Shown piece after piece: positions 1 to 13,059 of a DNA stretch of 64,000 nt. Below the pieces are notes generated by a model. It was given only the letters and a program-made list of their open reading frames with translations, made no database searches and had not been told where the DNA came from. The stretch spans positions 8,407,144 to 8,471,143 of the forward strand of contig NC_133946.1 of assembly GCF_031877795.1 (NCBI RefSeq). Reading direction: 5' to 3'. This stretch comes from Strix aluco (taxonomy: Eukaryota; Chordata; Aves; Strigiformes; Strigidae). A program made the position numbers and the translations under genes. How positions within the stretch are numbered: the first letter of the stretch is position 1; each line of letters begins with the position of its first letter.

Positions 1-1870
1 TTAGCATTCTAGTTAAGTCAATGATTAATTCTTGAGGAAGACGTGGTGGTAGAACATTTAGTCTAATATCTAGTAGCAATATTACAATCAACTCAAAATT
101 CCAGATTGTATCAACACATGCATATGTAATATAGGAGAAACTTTCAGAGCCTAAACTTTAAAGAGAAATCAGAATAAACATGTGCTTATTTGAATATTTA
201 AATGTAAATTCAAACTAGCTACTCTCCACAATTGGCTTGTAGATATCTGCTCTGTCTGCAAATAAAGAGGTCACTAGAGTATTCTGCTGACTTTAAATGG
301 CTAAACTGGAAGAGCAGGATAATGGCACAGCAGCAGCAGAAATTATTAATTCTGAAATAAATCAGCAAATAAGTCAGAAAAGTTCATATGATCTCTAGTG
401 GGATGGTGAGAGACACTACAATGGTGTCTTTTTTAAAACATGACTAGCTGCTCTGTCTTGGACAATCTGGACACGATGAATGTTGTAACAGAGCTTTGAA
501 TACAGGTTTGATGGGTTTTTTTCCCCACTGATAAGAGTTCTCCATCTATCAGTAAAGATTGCAATAACACAAACCATTACCCAGCTGGGAGCCATAAGAC
601 CAGCACTGGAGAGAAAACTGAAACCTTCTGCAGAAGGTCAGTCTTTTCACACTGACTCAGAAGAGAGGAAACTGAGCTTTTCCTCTTGGGAACCGTGAAA
701 GATGGTATGAGATGCCCAGTATGGGATTAAGAGGTGAGCATGAATGCCTGAGAAAAGCAGCTTTCTACAGATTTTAATTAGTGGCTACAGCAGCGAGGGA
801 ATTCCTTATCTTAGCAGGCCAGGAGAGGAGGACTTTCAATATCCAAACCAAGAAGCAGAGAGGACAGCCCTTATTTCCCTACTCCAACTCTGTCCTTAAA
901 TATGCAGTACTCCAGTGTCTTGAAAAGGCTGTTGGCTTACCTCCCACAGGCTCATTAACAGTTCTTGCCCTCTCCCTGATTTTCTTTGCAAGGAAAAAGA
1001 AGTTAACTGGGAAGGTCCATGGACAATCTTGTGGCTACAGAGATAAATCATTAAGATAGAAAAAAAAAATTTCCTTGTGTCCCAATAGTAACATCTGCAT
1101 CAGTTTTTGTGAAGGTTATTCTGGAGTGTTGGATTTTGGGGTATTAATTTCAGTAATGTTACTAAAGGCTTCCATAGGTTTTAGATTGTAATGGAAACAG
1201 AAGCAGCTGAGTTCATCTAGAGGCTCCAGCTAGAAGCTGGTAGGCTAAAATATTCTCCAACTGGATAAAGCCCTAAGAAACCTGGTCTGATCTCACAGCT
1301 GACCTTGTTCTGAGCAGAAGGTAGGACTAAAGATCACCCAAAGACATTCTAACATGAATCATCCTATCATCATATAAAAATAAAGAATATACATTACAGA
1401 AACCAGTGCAGATGGTAGGACAGAGAAGATGGTTCCCATCTAGAAAACAAACAATACATTTTGAAAAGATTGCATTATACCAGTTATTTTACAGTCTGAG
1501 GTTACGTAAACCTGATAGAGGAACTTCTGTTTTCCTAATAGAAGCCTATGGAGAGAGCAGTATGAATCTTTCAACACTGATGCAGTCCTACAAGATTCAG
1601 CTGGATTTAACCAGGACCACATTTTAATTGGGGAAGCACAAAGACTGTGAATAGAAGATTAAAAACATTGCTAAGAAGTTTTTACATTAACTCTGTTAAT
1701 ATGAAAGAGATTATTTTTAAAAATGGGCATTTACAACCTCACGTGATCTGTACATCAAAGTATTTGCCTCGATTCTAAGGCAAGTTTATATGACTACAAA
1801 AATCTTCATGAACAGGTGAGCTAAGGGACAAGAGGAGAGAGGTTGTGGGTTCACATTTTTGCTTTAATAT

Positions 1871-2000
1871 TAGTATTTTGCACTTCTGTAATCTCTTTCA
1901 TCTAAGGATTTCAAAGCACTCCACGGACATTAATGAATTAAGCCTCACAGCAGTCCTGAGAGAAAAGGTAATGATTTAAAGATTGAAATTCAAAGAGACG
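1871..2000 (+). repeat. Ancient MIR/CORE-SINE-like or LINE-tail fragment
   Basis: The words around 1905-1950 (a 'caaggatctcaaagcac'-type phrase, then 'cattaatgaattaagcctca') resemble an old amniote interspersed repeat related to MIR or LINE tails. The copy is diverged and its borders are estimates. The assignment rests on remembered consensus wording and not on an alignment. Confidence 0.35.
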
Positions 2001-3954
2001 AATGGATATAAATGGGAAATAGCATTCCTAAAATTTCATATACTACTTAGACCATATGGAAAACCCACTATTTTCCTCTTCATTTATATCCTATGAGCTT
2101 TCAAGGCAATTTATAGCACTGAAAAAATTAAGAAGTGTTTACAACTGCTTACATACAGAGTTTGGTTACGATGACAAAAGTAGTAGCAAAAATGAACAGG
2201 GAATGGATCAGACTGCAAAAAATGGGTTGTTTTGCACATGTTAAGCTTAGTTTCACCCTATGGAAGTATTGAAACAGATTTGCTTTACAAATTACAACAT
2301 TTAGGATTGTATGAAATAACTGAGACAGCAGAGTTAGAGAAATACTCTCCTGCTCAGAATCAAACCCAAAGTCTCTGAACACAAAGGCCACAGCAGAAGG
2401 AAGGTGTCTTGGCACTCACTGGAATGGAGGCAAGGAAAATGCACAGTATACAATACATTAAAATGCATTTACATCTTTAATGACCAGCCAAATCCCAGTG
2501 CCTTTGCTAACCTGACAAGTTTTGTATATAAATAATTCTATTATTAGTTAGCAGAATTCATCCCAAAGGATGCAATATCAGGTGCAGTGATAAAAACAGT
2601 ATCTTTCAGAAAGCAAGCTAAGCCCTTGATGCACGGGGACATGGCATTTCAGGGAGTGAGCAGGTATTCTGTGAAGTCCTGCAACTTTTCTTCCCCTTTT
2701 ATGTTTCCACTGGTTGCAGATATACTTTCGAGCAATTTTGCAGTTCTCCAAGCTGTAGAAATTCATAAGCAAGACCCAAAGGGAAAGTGCCTTGTGTCTT
2801 CCAGGGAGAATATGTGCTGTAATCATGTAATGAGAGATCTCTCTTGATGTACAGCTTTCATTCAATGAAAGAGTCAACAGTTGTGTTAAGGGCATGTAAT
2901 TTCCTAGCTCAGAAGTTCTTGCTGTCCTGGGGCATTAGGAAATGAACCTCTTTGCAATTCGATTTTTTTTTTAAGTTTTTTTGAAATTGATTATTCATAC
3001 TTTGAACAGAGCTTGGAACTGAGAAGTATCTGCTTGCAGAGAAAATAGCTTCACATCAATCAAGAAAGCCTGCAAGTACAAGTGGAAGCTCACTTCACCC
3101 TCTATAAAAAGCAAACAAAACCTGAGTTATAATACACACACATTAGCCTTTATTTACAATTATGATAATCAAGCTTCAAGATAAACACCTAGGAGCACAT
3201 ATTTCTGAAGGAGGGCGCTATTCCAAGTGTTCAACTATAAGAGCTGCTGAGTCGCTTTGGCCACCAACCGTTTGGTTCAAAAGAGGACCACCATTTATAG
3301 GCCATCCTCCCCTCTGCGTGGTGCGGCTACATATCTCCGCCTCTTCAGAGTATGGCAAGCTGAAAAAATGTCCAACCCCAAAATCAACATCACTATGCAG
3401 ATTAACCAGGAATAGCAGTGTTACAGCAAATCCAGCTGCATCTATCCCTCTAAAACTATTCTAAGTCTTAGAAAGTAAAAGCAGATGTACAAGTCATGCC
3501 AAAACCCAGTTTTGTTCAATAACCTATCCCTAACAGTGCTCAGTAGCCAAAGACTGTGATAAGATGCAAGAACAAACCAAACACAGAGTTATATTTCTGT
3601 ACTGTATGCTCCCAGCTTCCAGCAATTTGTGGCTCATAGCCTGAGCCAGGCAATGCCTTCTTGTTCTTCTGTTTGAACTGAGAGTAAATAAATACTTACA
3701 AGTCTTCCTCTGAAGATAAACAGCTGGGCAGTGATAGGCACCTGGGCATCCCACACAATTTCCTCATCTGTTTACAGTAAAATAGGTAAAACTGTGTATG
3801 AATTCTCATAAGGATGTGGGTAGAAGACAAAGCAAGACCCTTCTCAGTGATGCCCAGTGAAAGGACAGGAAGAAATGGGCACAAGGTGAAATACAGAAAA
3901 TTCTGTTTAAATATTTTTAGTCTTTTTTTCTTTTTTTTGTTTAATTAAAGTTTA

Positions 3955-4118
3955 AGGGTAATCAAATGCTGGAACAGGTTGCTGAGAGAGGCTGTGTAGT
4001 CTCCACCCTTGGACACAATCCTGGGCAATTTGCTGTAGCTGACCCCAGTTGAGCAGAGGGTAAAACTAGGTGATCTCCAGAGATGCCTTCCAACCTCAGC
4101 TACACTGTGATGGTGTGA
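3955..4118 (+). repeat. CR1 LINE 3' fragment, old copy
   Basis: The segment carries decayed versions of the CR1 3'-end phrases: 'ggaacaggttgc' at the left, 'aggtgatctccagag' and 'ccttccaacctcagc' at the right, ending in a degraded form of the 8-bp terminal repeat. The sense strand of the element is plus. It is truncated at its 5' end, as nearly all avian CR1 copies are. Confidence 0.75.
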
Positions 4119-7100
4119 AATACCCTTGATTAGCAAGTAGTAGTCTGTTGCAAAAGATCCATATCCAAAGGATTTCTATTCTTCCTGGCTTGAAGCAAGA
4201 CTTGAAATTTCATCTTCTATAGCCCAAACTCTTGTATTCTTATGAATAACTGTCTGCTGTCAGGCCAGAAAGTCACACACACTTAGTCATTCTATATAGC
4301 TTACCAGTTAAGACATTCCCTCAAAATATGGATAAGACAATTATCTGATACCTTTATCTTTAGTTGTCTTGTATGAACAATCTCTCATATAAGTCAACAG
4401 CGAAAGTGCTACCAGCTTTAAAACAGAGACTGTCCCAGCAAAAACATATATATTTTTTTTAACCTTCTGAGTTGCAGGTGCTTATGCACTAATGGTTTAT
4501 CATGAATGGAACCTGAATTTTTCAGCTCCACAGTACAAGTAAAAACTTGAACTAACAGTTTTAATGACTGGTAACAAATATAAGATCAAAACAAGCTCTC
4601 TGGTCCTGCACTATGTAAGTAGGCAAAAGCATACATTTCATCAAGGGGTCATCCATCTCACAGAAGACATTGAAACATTTGAGAGGTCTGCAAAATTCAA
4701 GCTCCAAGACTGGGCTTCATCTCAGAAATCTTCACGCACACATCATTAACAGATTAAGAGCTTAAACCTCCAGTTTCTCAGCACAGGCATCTCTCATTTG
4801 AAGGTTATTTTCTCTTTTATGAGTAGCAACAGCCCTTATCCTCTCTATGGCTTAGCCATTAAGATGTGACATTTATTTCAGTAACTATTAATGCATCTGG
4901 ATGAACAGCAAGATTTTACTTTCTAATCCAAATTCTATAATGATGTGCAGCATCAAGATACATATAGCTCTTTCTTTTTGAAAAGCAGAGGCAGTAGGTT
5001 CGCAGACTCCTATAGAAGTTAAGTCATCAGGACTCTCTCAATGTTCTTTATGTGCTGCACACAGACCACTGCTTTTTAATTTTCAGTACCCAAAGTTTGT
5101 GTTTATCCCAGGCTAACAGAGCTCAGACACCCCCCATCAGATCAGGAAAGCTCTTTAATCCAGAGCGGGAAAAAACATTAAAGGTAGAAGATTTTTAGAT
5201 CTCAACTGTAGTTTGTTCTTATATGTGGAAATGCCTTTGGAGTGTTTAAGTGCTAAATTCTTACTTTCTGACAAGCTGTTCCCTTACCTATGTTTTTCAC
5301 TTTCAAAATCTCTCCCCTAAAGCACGAAAGCAAGGGTATTTAAACTATGCATCTAAACTGAATAATGTCTACTAAAAAAAAAAAAGTGTAAGGAAGCCTA
5401 AGGATGGCTGAATCTGTCTTTCCTGACCCATGCTACTTATATCCAAGACGTCAATGTTTCCTCTGACAAAGTGCAACATGTTCTTCCTGTATTATTTAAT
5501 AAAATAGAGTTTAAACCAAATTCCCAAATCCAAACATACAGACTCCAGAAAGATCAGATTTCCAGATTAAAAACAGTGAATAACACCTTACCTTGTATAA
5601 CACTTTCAAAATCAAGCTCTAAGTCCACAGGTTATGCTTCTGTTCATTTATTACTAAGATTGGCTTCGCCGTTAGCCTGTACTTGTAGGAAGCTGATGAA
5701 CATGCATTGCCTTTGCTTGCAGTACTCACTCAGAGAGCTAATGTTCTATTATAGTTTAATTATTTCCGTGACACTGACACTACCAAGTACTAATTCAAAT
5801 ACTAGTTTTAAAATGCAAGACATTAAAAGTTCCTCTGCTGCCTTGGGTGCCCCAAACTGGAAAAGCAAGCTCAAGAAAGAAAGAATAAGACTAAGATTAG
5901 AATTCAGGTGGTTCTTAGTCCCAGCTGAGGCATTCAGTGTCTCAGCGAGGCATGCAGCTTGGCCGCTGGCTAACTGTGTGACCCTACACCAGCAGGTACA
6001 AATAACAGCAATGTTAGATGCACACCAAAGAGAGTTTTAATCAAATAGAGTTTTAATCCCATGAGGAATAAAGGAAATGTGCTTGTTCCCAAGACAGGTT
6101 AGCACAATATTGAGTTGTCTTCTTGTTCACTTTTGCTGTTGTCAAATCAACCTGCTATGGTCTCTCCCCACTCTGTATACGGTAAAACTAGCCACAATCG
6201 CTAGTTATCACATATTGTCCTATTTAAACACCACACAAACAAATTTTCATTGCAATTACCAGGAATCGTCTTTATTTTGTTTGCAAGTGTCTGGTCCCAT
6301 GCTAATTTAATCAGTTCAAGCAGTTACAAAAAATTAAAATCCATCCTAAAGTTAGCCAAAATTTACTGGAGTGCAAAACAAATCTAATACATTTATTTCA
6401 TACTGGCAGTCCTAACCTGACACCTTGAAAGACATAAAATATTTTCAGGGAAGGGAAAAGACAGGGAGAAGAACAGTTGGAGATGAACCACAGATGCGAA
6501 ATCTGCAGCTAACACCTTTCTATATACACCAGTTGTTACCACAACTCCTGAACAAAACAGGCAAGAAATAGCATGAGCCAGCCCTGCCACTCCATAGTGC
6601 TCGGTGGCTGTGGATGAGCCAAAAGAGGCATCACTTTGGTGGCAACATGCACCTCAGGTGAACATCTTTCTTCCTTTTTACAAACTCTTAAAGCTGAAGG
6701 AGAGTAGAAACAAAACCTGAAGAACCAACATCCAAAGTAACCACAAATGGATGATGTTTATTTTGGCTAATTTCTTCTTTACATTCAATGTATCCTAGGC
6801 TTCTTGGAGCAAGGAATCCTTTTTTGAACATTGCAATAAAATTAATACCAATAAAAGGTCCCTATATTTTTTGGCAATTTCACCTGAAACCTAGCTGCTA
6901 CTGCTTATGCCTTGTAAGAGAAATTTCTCCATGGGAATTGTGTGCAGAGATGAGGTACTTGTAAAAAGGAAAAAGGTTCCATACCAAAAATACTCTGGAT
7001 CAATCATGTAAATAAAAACATGCTTCCCTTTCCTACTTCCTAACTTTATTTATTTACATTTAAGGTTTTTTTTTTTGGTCTGAGTGGAGGAAAGAGGGAG

Positions 7101-10100
7101 TTGAGCAAAGAATGTTATGACTATTGACCTGAGACAGTCTCCTGGAAATAATCTAACAGCAGGGAACAGCAAGGCCTTTTCAAAACCAATGAAGCAAGAA
7201 AATGCTGTTGACCAAGCTATTGTGTCAGATTGGAGGGAAGGGAGAGGGAAAAAAAGATGGAGGAGAAGGAAGAGAAAGGATGAAACTATGCCTTAGACTC
7301 ATACTTACTATTTCCTTTAACAGAAAACCACATATTTTCAAGGCCATCACTTTTATGCTATCTCTACTGTAACTAACTCCTGTTCCAAACAAGACACTTG
7401 TTTTTAGTGGCAGTCAGGCTGTGTGTTTAGGCTTATGACTGCAGGATTTTTGCTTGCAGCATGTGGTGCTACACAGCCTTGGATTTTCCCTGATCTGTCT
7501 CTCTTTATATGCCCTATGGTAGCTTTGAAAAACAAAGAAGTATTTCTGTAAACTTAATACCGGTTTATGTCCTTCTTCAGGAACTCTCTTTTCAGTAAAA
7601 AGCCAGAGACATACGAATTCTGAAATCTTCACATGTTTATTTTAAAAAAAGCTAGGGAAAAAACCCAAAACTCACCAACCAAAACATATTCCCCGTCCTA
7701 ATGAGATCAGTAGCAGTCAGCATTGCCAGCACCACTTTCACTATGAAATCATGGCCTTACAGAGACCTTGAGGGTGAGGAGGACCTTGCTGGCGTATGTT
7801 TTCTGTGTGTCGCTTCAAGATGCTACTACCAGTACCAGCTGGGTCAAGCACTATAGCAAAGTTGGCCTTAGGAACTGAGATAGTGCACATACTATTTGCT
7901 TTCTACAGATGCTTTTTCTCTACAAAACCCCTTCTGTTTCAGAATTACAATGTACAATATTGATATATTGTTGGATCTGTACCTAATGGTACTTAAAAAC
8001 ATAATAAAGTGCTTATATGCCCTCTCAAATAAACAGCCTTCACCATCTTAACTTAAGAATGAATGTAGATGAGACACGGTTGTGTTAGAGAAATTTCCCA
8101 CTCAGGATTTGAGTTTAGTTTGTGTTTAACAATCTTTGGTTCTTTTTGCTGATCTTTCATTCTTTTTGTGCAGGCACACAGAGTGGTTTCTCACTGAAAT
8201 ACAAAACCCTCAACGTTAATTCATCTTTTGAGTTAATCCATTTACACTGAAAGTCAAGAGACTGAAATTATTATTGTTGTGGACTGACAGTTAGGGGCTC
8301 CACTGGGAAGCCATAGCAGTGGATTTGACTTTCCCGGCTGCTCATCATTTTCCCACATCAAGTCTGCTAATCTAAACTGTACATAAACAAAGCAGGGTTT
8401 ATTGTCTTTGAGCGTTAGGAAAGTCAAAACTGAAGCTGTGTGTGAACTCTGGCTTTTATTTATGTCATTTGTTGGTTAAACAGATGCATTTTTCCCACCA
8501 CATCGTCAGGGAGAGTGGAATCCTGCTCTAAACCATCAGAAATCATCTATTCTTATTACTCAGATATGTGTAGCCACTATTCACACAGGGCAATTTCATG
8601 AATAAGTTAGTACATAAATACATTTTTAACCATGATATCACACTTCAGGATTCTTTTTTAAGAAAGAATTCCCTGGTTATTTCAAGAAGTAAAAACCAAA
8701 CCAGAGCAGGCAGGTTTTCAGAACTTTGAATACCTATCCATAAAATAAATTTCCCCTACTATATCAAAGGCAGATGTTCTGCAGAAGCATCAACACCAAT
8801 GTGCAGGAAAAAAATAATCTGAACCATTGATGAAATAATGAAGATACTTTTCCACATATTTAGGTATCAAATAAAATAGCCAAGAAAAATGTAATGAAAG
8901 AATAAAGACTAAACAAAAAAGCCACAAACCACCTTTTGGGATGAAAGCAAGCATGTGTAATGGGAGCCCAAAGGGTAATATATTCAGAAAGCTGTAAGTG
9001 CCTGGAAATGAAGGCTTAGAATGAAAGCTCCTCTTCAGCCATAACTCGTGTCACTAACAGAAAGCCATAATCTTTTTTCCTATGTTCTCACTATTATCCA
9101 AGCACTAAGTGTCACTTAAGAAGATGTAAGAGAGCAGGAATTTTCAGTGGGGTGGAAATCTTTTGTCGCCTGTTTTCCTATATATAGGAATGTTAAGAAT
9201 AAAATTACAATTTTGTTATAGCTTTTAACTAATCTTTGGTTTACTGCTGCTGTGACAACCTTTTAAAGAGGTAGACTGTGAAATGAAATGATACTTTAAC
9301 ACTCTAATACACTGAAAGGGTTTTTTTTTTAACCAAAAATAGCAGTTTCAATATTAACACTTGAAAGATTAAAGCCCTGATGAAAGTGGGAAAGAAGCAA
9401 ATTTGTTAGCAAGCAGGAAGGGATAGCAGTTCAAGATTTTTCATATACCTTTTTTGTATTTTGAGGGCTGGTAGATAAAATGCAACTGCCTGGAGTCAAA
9501 GAATCCCTTTGCTTTACAAATTTCTTATTAGTACCAGGAAAAATACAGCATTTTTACCTAACTATTTTTACAGAAGAGAAAATAGAAGCATTGCAAAGAG
9601 AAATTATTTATGGCAAAGGTCCTCCTCATCCACAATCTGTCATTCTTTCATAATATAGCTCCTATAAGAATAGTCACGGTGTTGTTTGCAGCACTGTTTA
9701 AAGAATAAGATACTAATCAGAGCAAGCAAGAAAGCCGGATATATCCGTGAGTTAGGAGTCAAGCTCAACGTACTGTTTGTTTCACTTCATAACTGGCTAT
9801 TTACAAGGTTTCAGACTTAAGGCAGACTGTGGATTTGACTGGAATACCTGAATTTTGAACTGACTCACTCCCCAAAGAAGGAGCACAAAGAAATTTGGAT
9901 TCACGGTATTCATTACTTCCTCTTAAAGTGAAAAGACTCTTCAGCTGCAATTTCTAGTATGTGCACAACACCTTATTCTCTTTTAAAAAGTAATTTATGT
10001 AGGTGATAAATATATATATACTGAGGTATTTTTAAATTAAACAGTATTTATTCACTGTTTCCATGAGACATAGATGTAGGTGACCAGAGAGGGAAAAAAC

Positions 10101-12894
10101 AGCTAAGCCTGTCCTAGAAGGATACAAAGTTGGGTTTACACAAAAATTTGTCACTCAAAATATACCATAGGCTGCTTGCTCCAATAGGCAGGCTATAAAT
10201 GTCTTTGGGGTAACTTCTTACCAAGTTGCTACATCGAGGGTCTTCTACCTTGAATAACTGGAAGATCAGATACAACCCAGCTCAGCCATGCCCTCTAATC
10301 ATTCTCTCTCTCTTTTGGCATGCTGACATACGGACTGCTGAACTGATTTTCCCAATTAGAAAGGATCCTGCACACTGAGTCATTTTCAGGAAACAGTTTT
10401 CATTTTTTGAGCTGTAAGCACCTTATTAACACAAACCAGTCTATTACCTTTTAATACAGATACTAGATTTTCCATCCAGTATTTAAGAACCTAGTGCACA
10501 AGAACGAATATCTCATTGACAGGAACTCTGTTTATTGATCAAACTTATTTAGTGCTATCTTACAAGGCTTTTAAAGTGACAAGGGACAACTCCTTCTTCA
10601 TCCCTCTCCCTACAACTGGAGAGATGATTAATAGAGAAGACAATTTCCAAAAAGAAGCTCCTCTATGTGGGAAGAGCTCTTCAGCCACTGCTTAGTGCGA
10701 GATGGAGAATTAAATAACCCAGTTCCCATTTAACCACAAACATTTTCTTAGGAAATAGCCCAGATCATTATATTTGAGTTTTTAATCCATATACGCCATC
10801 ACTCATACAAGAAAAGTTACACTATATCTCTTCCAGAGAAAGTAATTAAAAAATATCATCTGTACAGTTTCAGCCATGGTAACAGCAAGACCTAACTGCT
10901 TATTATACCATTAATCAGTCTTACACAGGGCTTTGGGGTGGGTTTTTTTGCTAGCAGTAAGACAAAGAAGTGAAGTTTAGGACCCAAAGTGTTCTCATCC
11001 CAAAGTGTTTCTGTACTCTCTACTCTGAGGTAACTAGGCAATAAAATGCTTCAGTCACCCACAAGGAAAGCACTCAAACTGCAGTCATGCATCCATGCAT
11101 TTGGGTATTGTCTTCTGGTTCCTCAATTTCACACTTTGCTAGAAGCACGCAGTAGCAGCAAGTTTCAATTACTCACATCTAAAACACTTACCAATATTTA
11201 TGAGCCAGAACTGGCGGCATTTGGATCCCCGCTTCTGATATAGAGACAGTATCCTTTTGAATTTTCTAACGCTGTCTGGTTATCATTATTTTGAACATAG
11301 CTTTCTGCATCCTAAAGAGACATATTAAAGCAGGAATATGGCAACTGACACATTACTTACTCAAATCACATAAGTGCGGTAGCTTTTCTTAGCAAAGAAA
11401 AAGCATTTCTTCCTTTAAACTTAGAAGAAATGAAATGCATCCCCTGCTGCCATAAGTAATGACAGAAAGCAACCTTTTAAAATACTAAGTGGTTGCTCTA
11501 TTTATTCATACCACAGAAATTACACGTTAGCTTGCCATGTGCACAGATGGATTCACATCTATAAATCACAAGTAATTCAGTAAAGTTTACTGCAGTACAG
11601 TTAACTTAATTTTTGGGCTTGTCAGTTCTGTTAGCATCACCCCCATTGCCTCAGAAGAAGATGGGAATCAGTCCAAAGGAGCGTCTAAGAAAGCATAGTC
11701 ATATAAGGTATTACTACAGCAACTCCTCAGTTGATATAGCAGCAGCTAACTAGTATAGACTTTCACCCTGGAGCCATTTCTAGGTGAATACGTGTCTGAG
11801 TTATTACAGTCTGAGTTAAACTCGCTCTTACGTCACCCAGAAATAGCTAGTGACCAGGAAATCTTAGGACCAGGGCTAGGTTTTCTCTTACTTTATGTTC
11901 AGAAAAAATAATAGCCATATTCAGTATTTAGTGATCATCTATTTTCTCCCATTTGACCCCTTAATCCAGGAAAACAAAGAAACACTGAAATATATCTGCT
12001 GCTGGAGTTCACTCAACATTTCTATAATTAAGCCTGCTGAGAAACTCATTTTAGAGAGGGTTTTTTTTTCCCACAGAGAAGGGAAAACAGATTAATTCCT
12101 TGGCAACAAAATTCTAATTAATCAAAAATGTGTCTCTATTCATTCTTAGCTTCTTCATTACAATAAAATATCAGATGTTTACTGCTGAAATTACAGTCTT
12201 GATTCAATGCAAAATCAGGTGGCTCTTAAGATTTAATTATAAAAATAAAAATTAGGTTTATTGACTCTGCACAAGTGTTTATCTTGATCTGTGATTCACT
12301 GATTAGAGAGAAATGATTTAACATGAGGCAGGACTTTCTGCAAACAACTGTAGAAACATGCTTATCTCCAACCCAATAGACTGTCAATCATCCCAGCAAA
12401 CTGTCCCCATGTCAACAGCAGAGAACTGGCTTTGTACCTCCTCAGCCTTATTCAAGCAATTATGTAAAGGAAAACAAAATTTTCAAGAGCAATCTGGGGC
12501 CATATATAAAGGCCACTTAAGGGACTACTTGCGCTGCCACCAAGGTCATTGCAGAGAGGTCTACTTTCTAGTACATACAAGCTTCCATCATGTCTTTTCC
12601 AGTATAAACAGTAGTTTTCCATGGCAATACCCCATCCATCATCTGATTCCATTTTCTTTGTGAGCCACATCTCTCTTCTGTTAATGACAATGCTAATATT
12701 CCCAGAATGGGGAGGTTTTGTCTTTTCGTAATTGGATGAACCTGACCCTGCCTTCCAAGTCCACCCAAATCTCCCATTCAAATCAGGACATAACCCAGGG
12801 TTTGATTCATGTATTTAATTGCCTAAAACTTGTGTCTCAATGCTAGTTTGTGCATACTGACATTTCTAAAGGAACAATAATGAACCTTACTTAC

Positions 12895-13059
12895 CTGATA
12901 GTGTCTCTTTTTAATCATGTTTTGATATGAAATCCAGTCGTTGAGACATGAACTAAAAACCAGCAGTGGTGCTGGCTTTTCTGGTTTTCCATAGATTTCT
13001 TGAATCTGGTGGAATGGAGAACATGGAGATGTGTCTGAACCTTTCACTTTTTTCCACTT
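12895..13059 (-). other. Unidentified exon-like segment (55 open codons)
   Basis: On the minus strand a T-rich tract ending in 'atctag' is followed by 55 open codons (start KWKKVKGSDT, end NMIKKRHYQ) and a perfect donor, CAG|GTAAGT. The length is a multiple of three, with phase 0 at both ends. I do not recognise the peptide and found no convincing partner exon. It could be an exon of an unannotated gene, a lncRNA exon, or a chance open stretch between good splice-like sites; at this window size chance is a serious option. Confidence 0.25.

Larger units (their letters stand above)
1..12894. other. Intergenic, AT-rich, no recognisable gene
   Basis: No open frame here has both plausible splice sites and resemblance to a family I know. 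By conserved amniote synteny this is the flank between E2F8 and NAV2; NAV2 would run on the minus strand further left, and I looked for its N-terminal calponin-homology exons without finding them. The stretch holds a decayed CR1 at about 3.95-4.12 kb, an ancient SINE-like piece at about 1.87-2.0 kb, and scattered A or T runs. The segment around 8.1-8.56 kb is less repeat-like and could be a conserved noncoding element, which cannot be tested from one sequence. Confidence 0.6.

Noticed and set aside
12452-12781. 109-codon minus-strand frame near the orphan exon
   Set aside because: Looks mildly protein-like, but no acceptor and donor pair fits it and its phase cannot be joined convincingly to the 12,895-13,059 segment.
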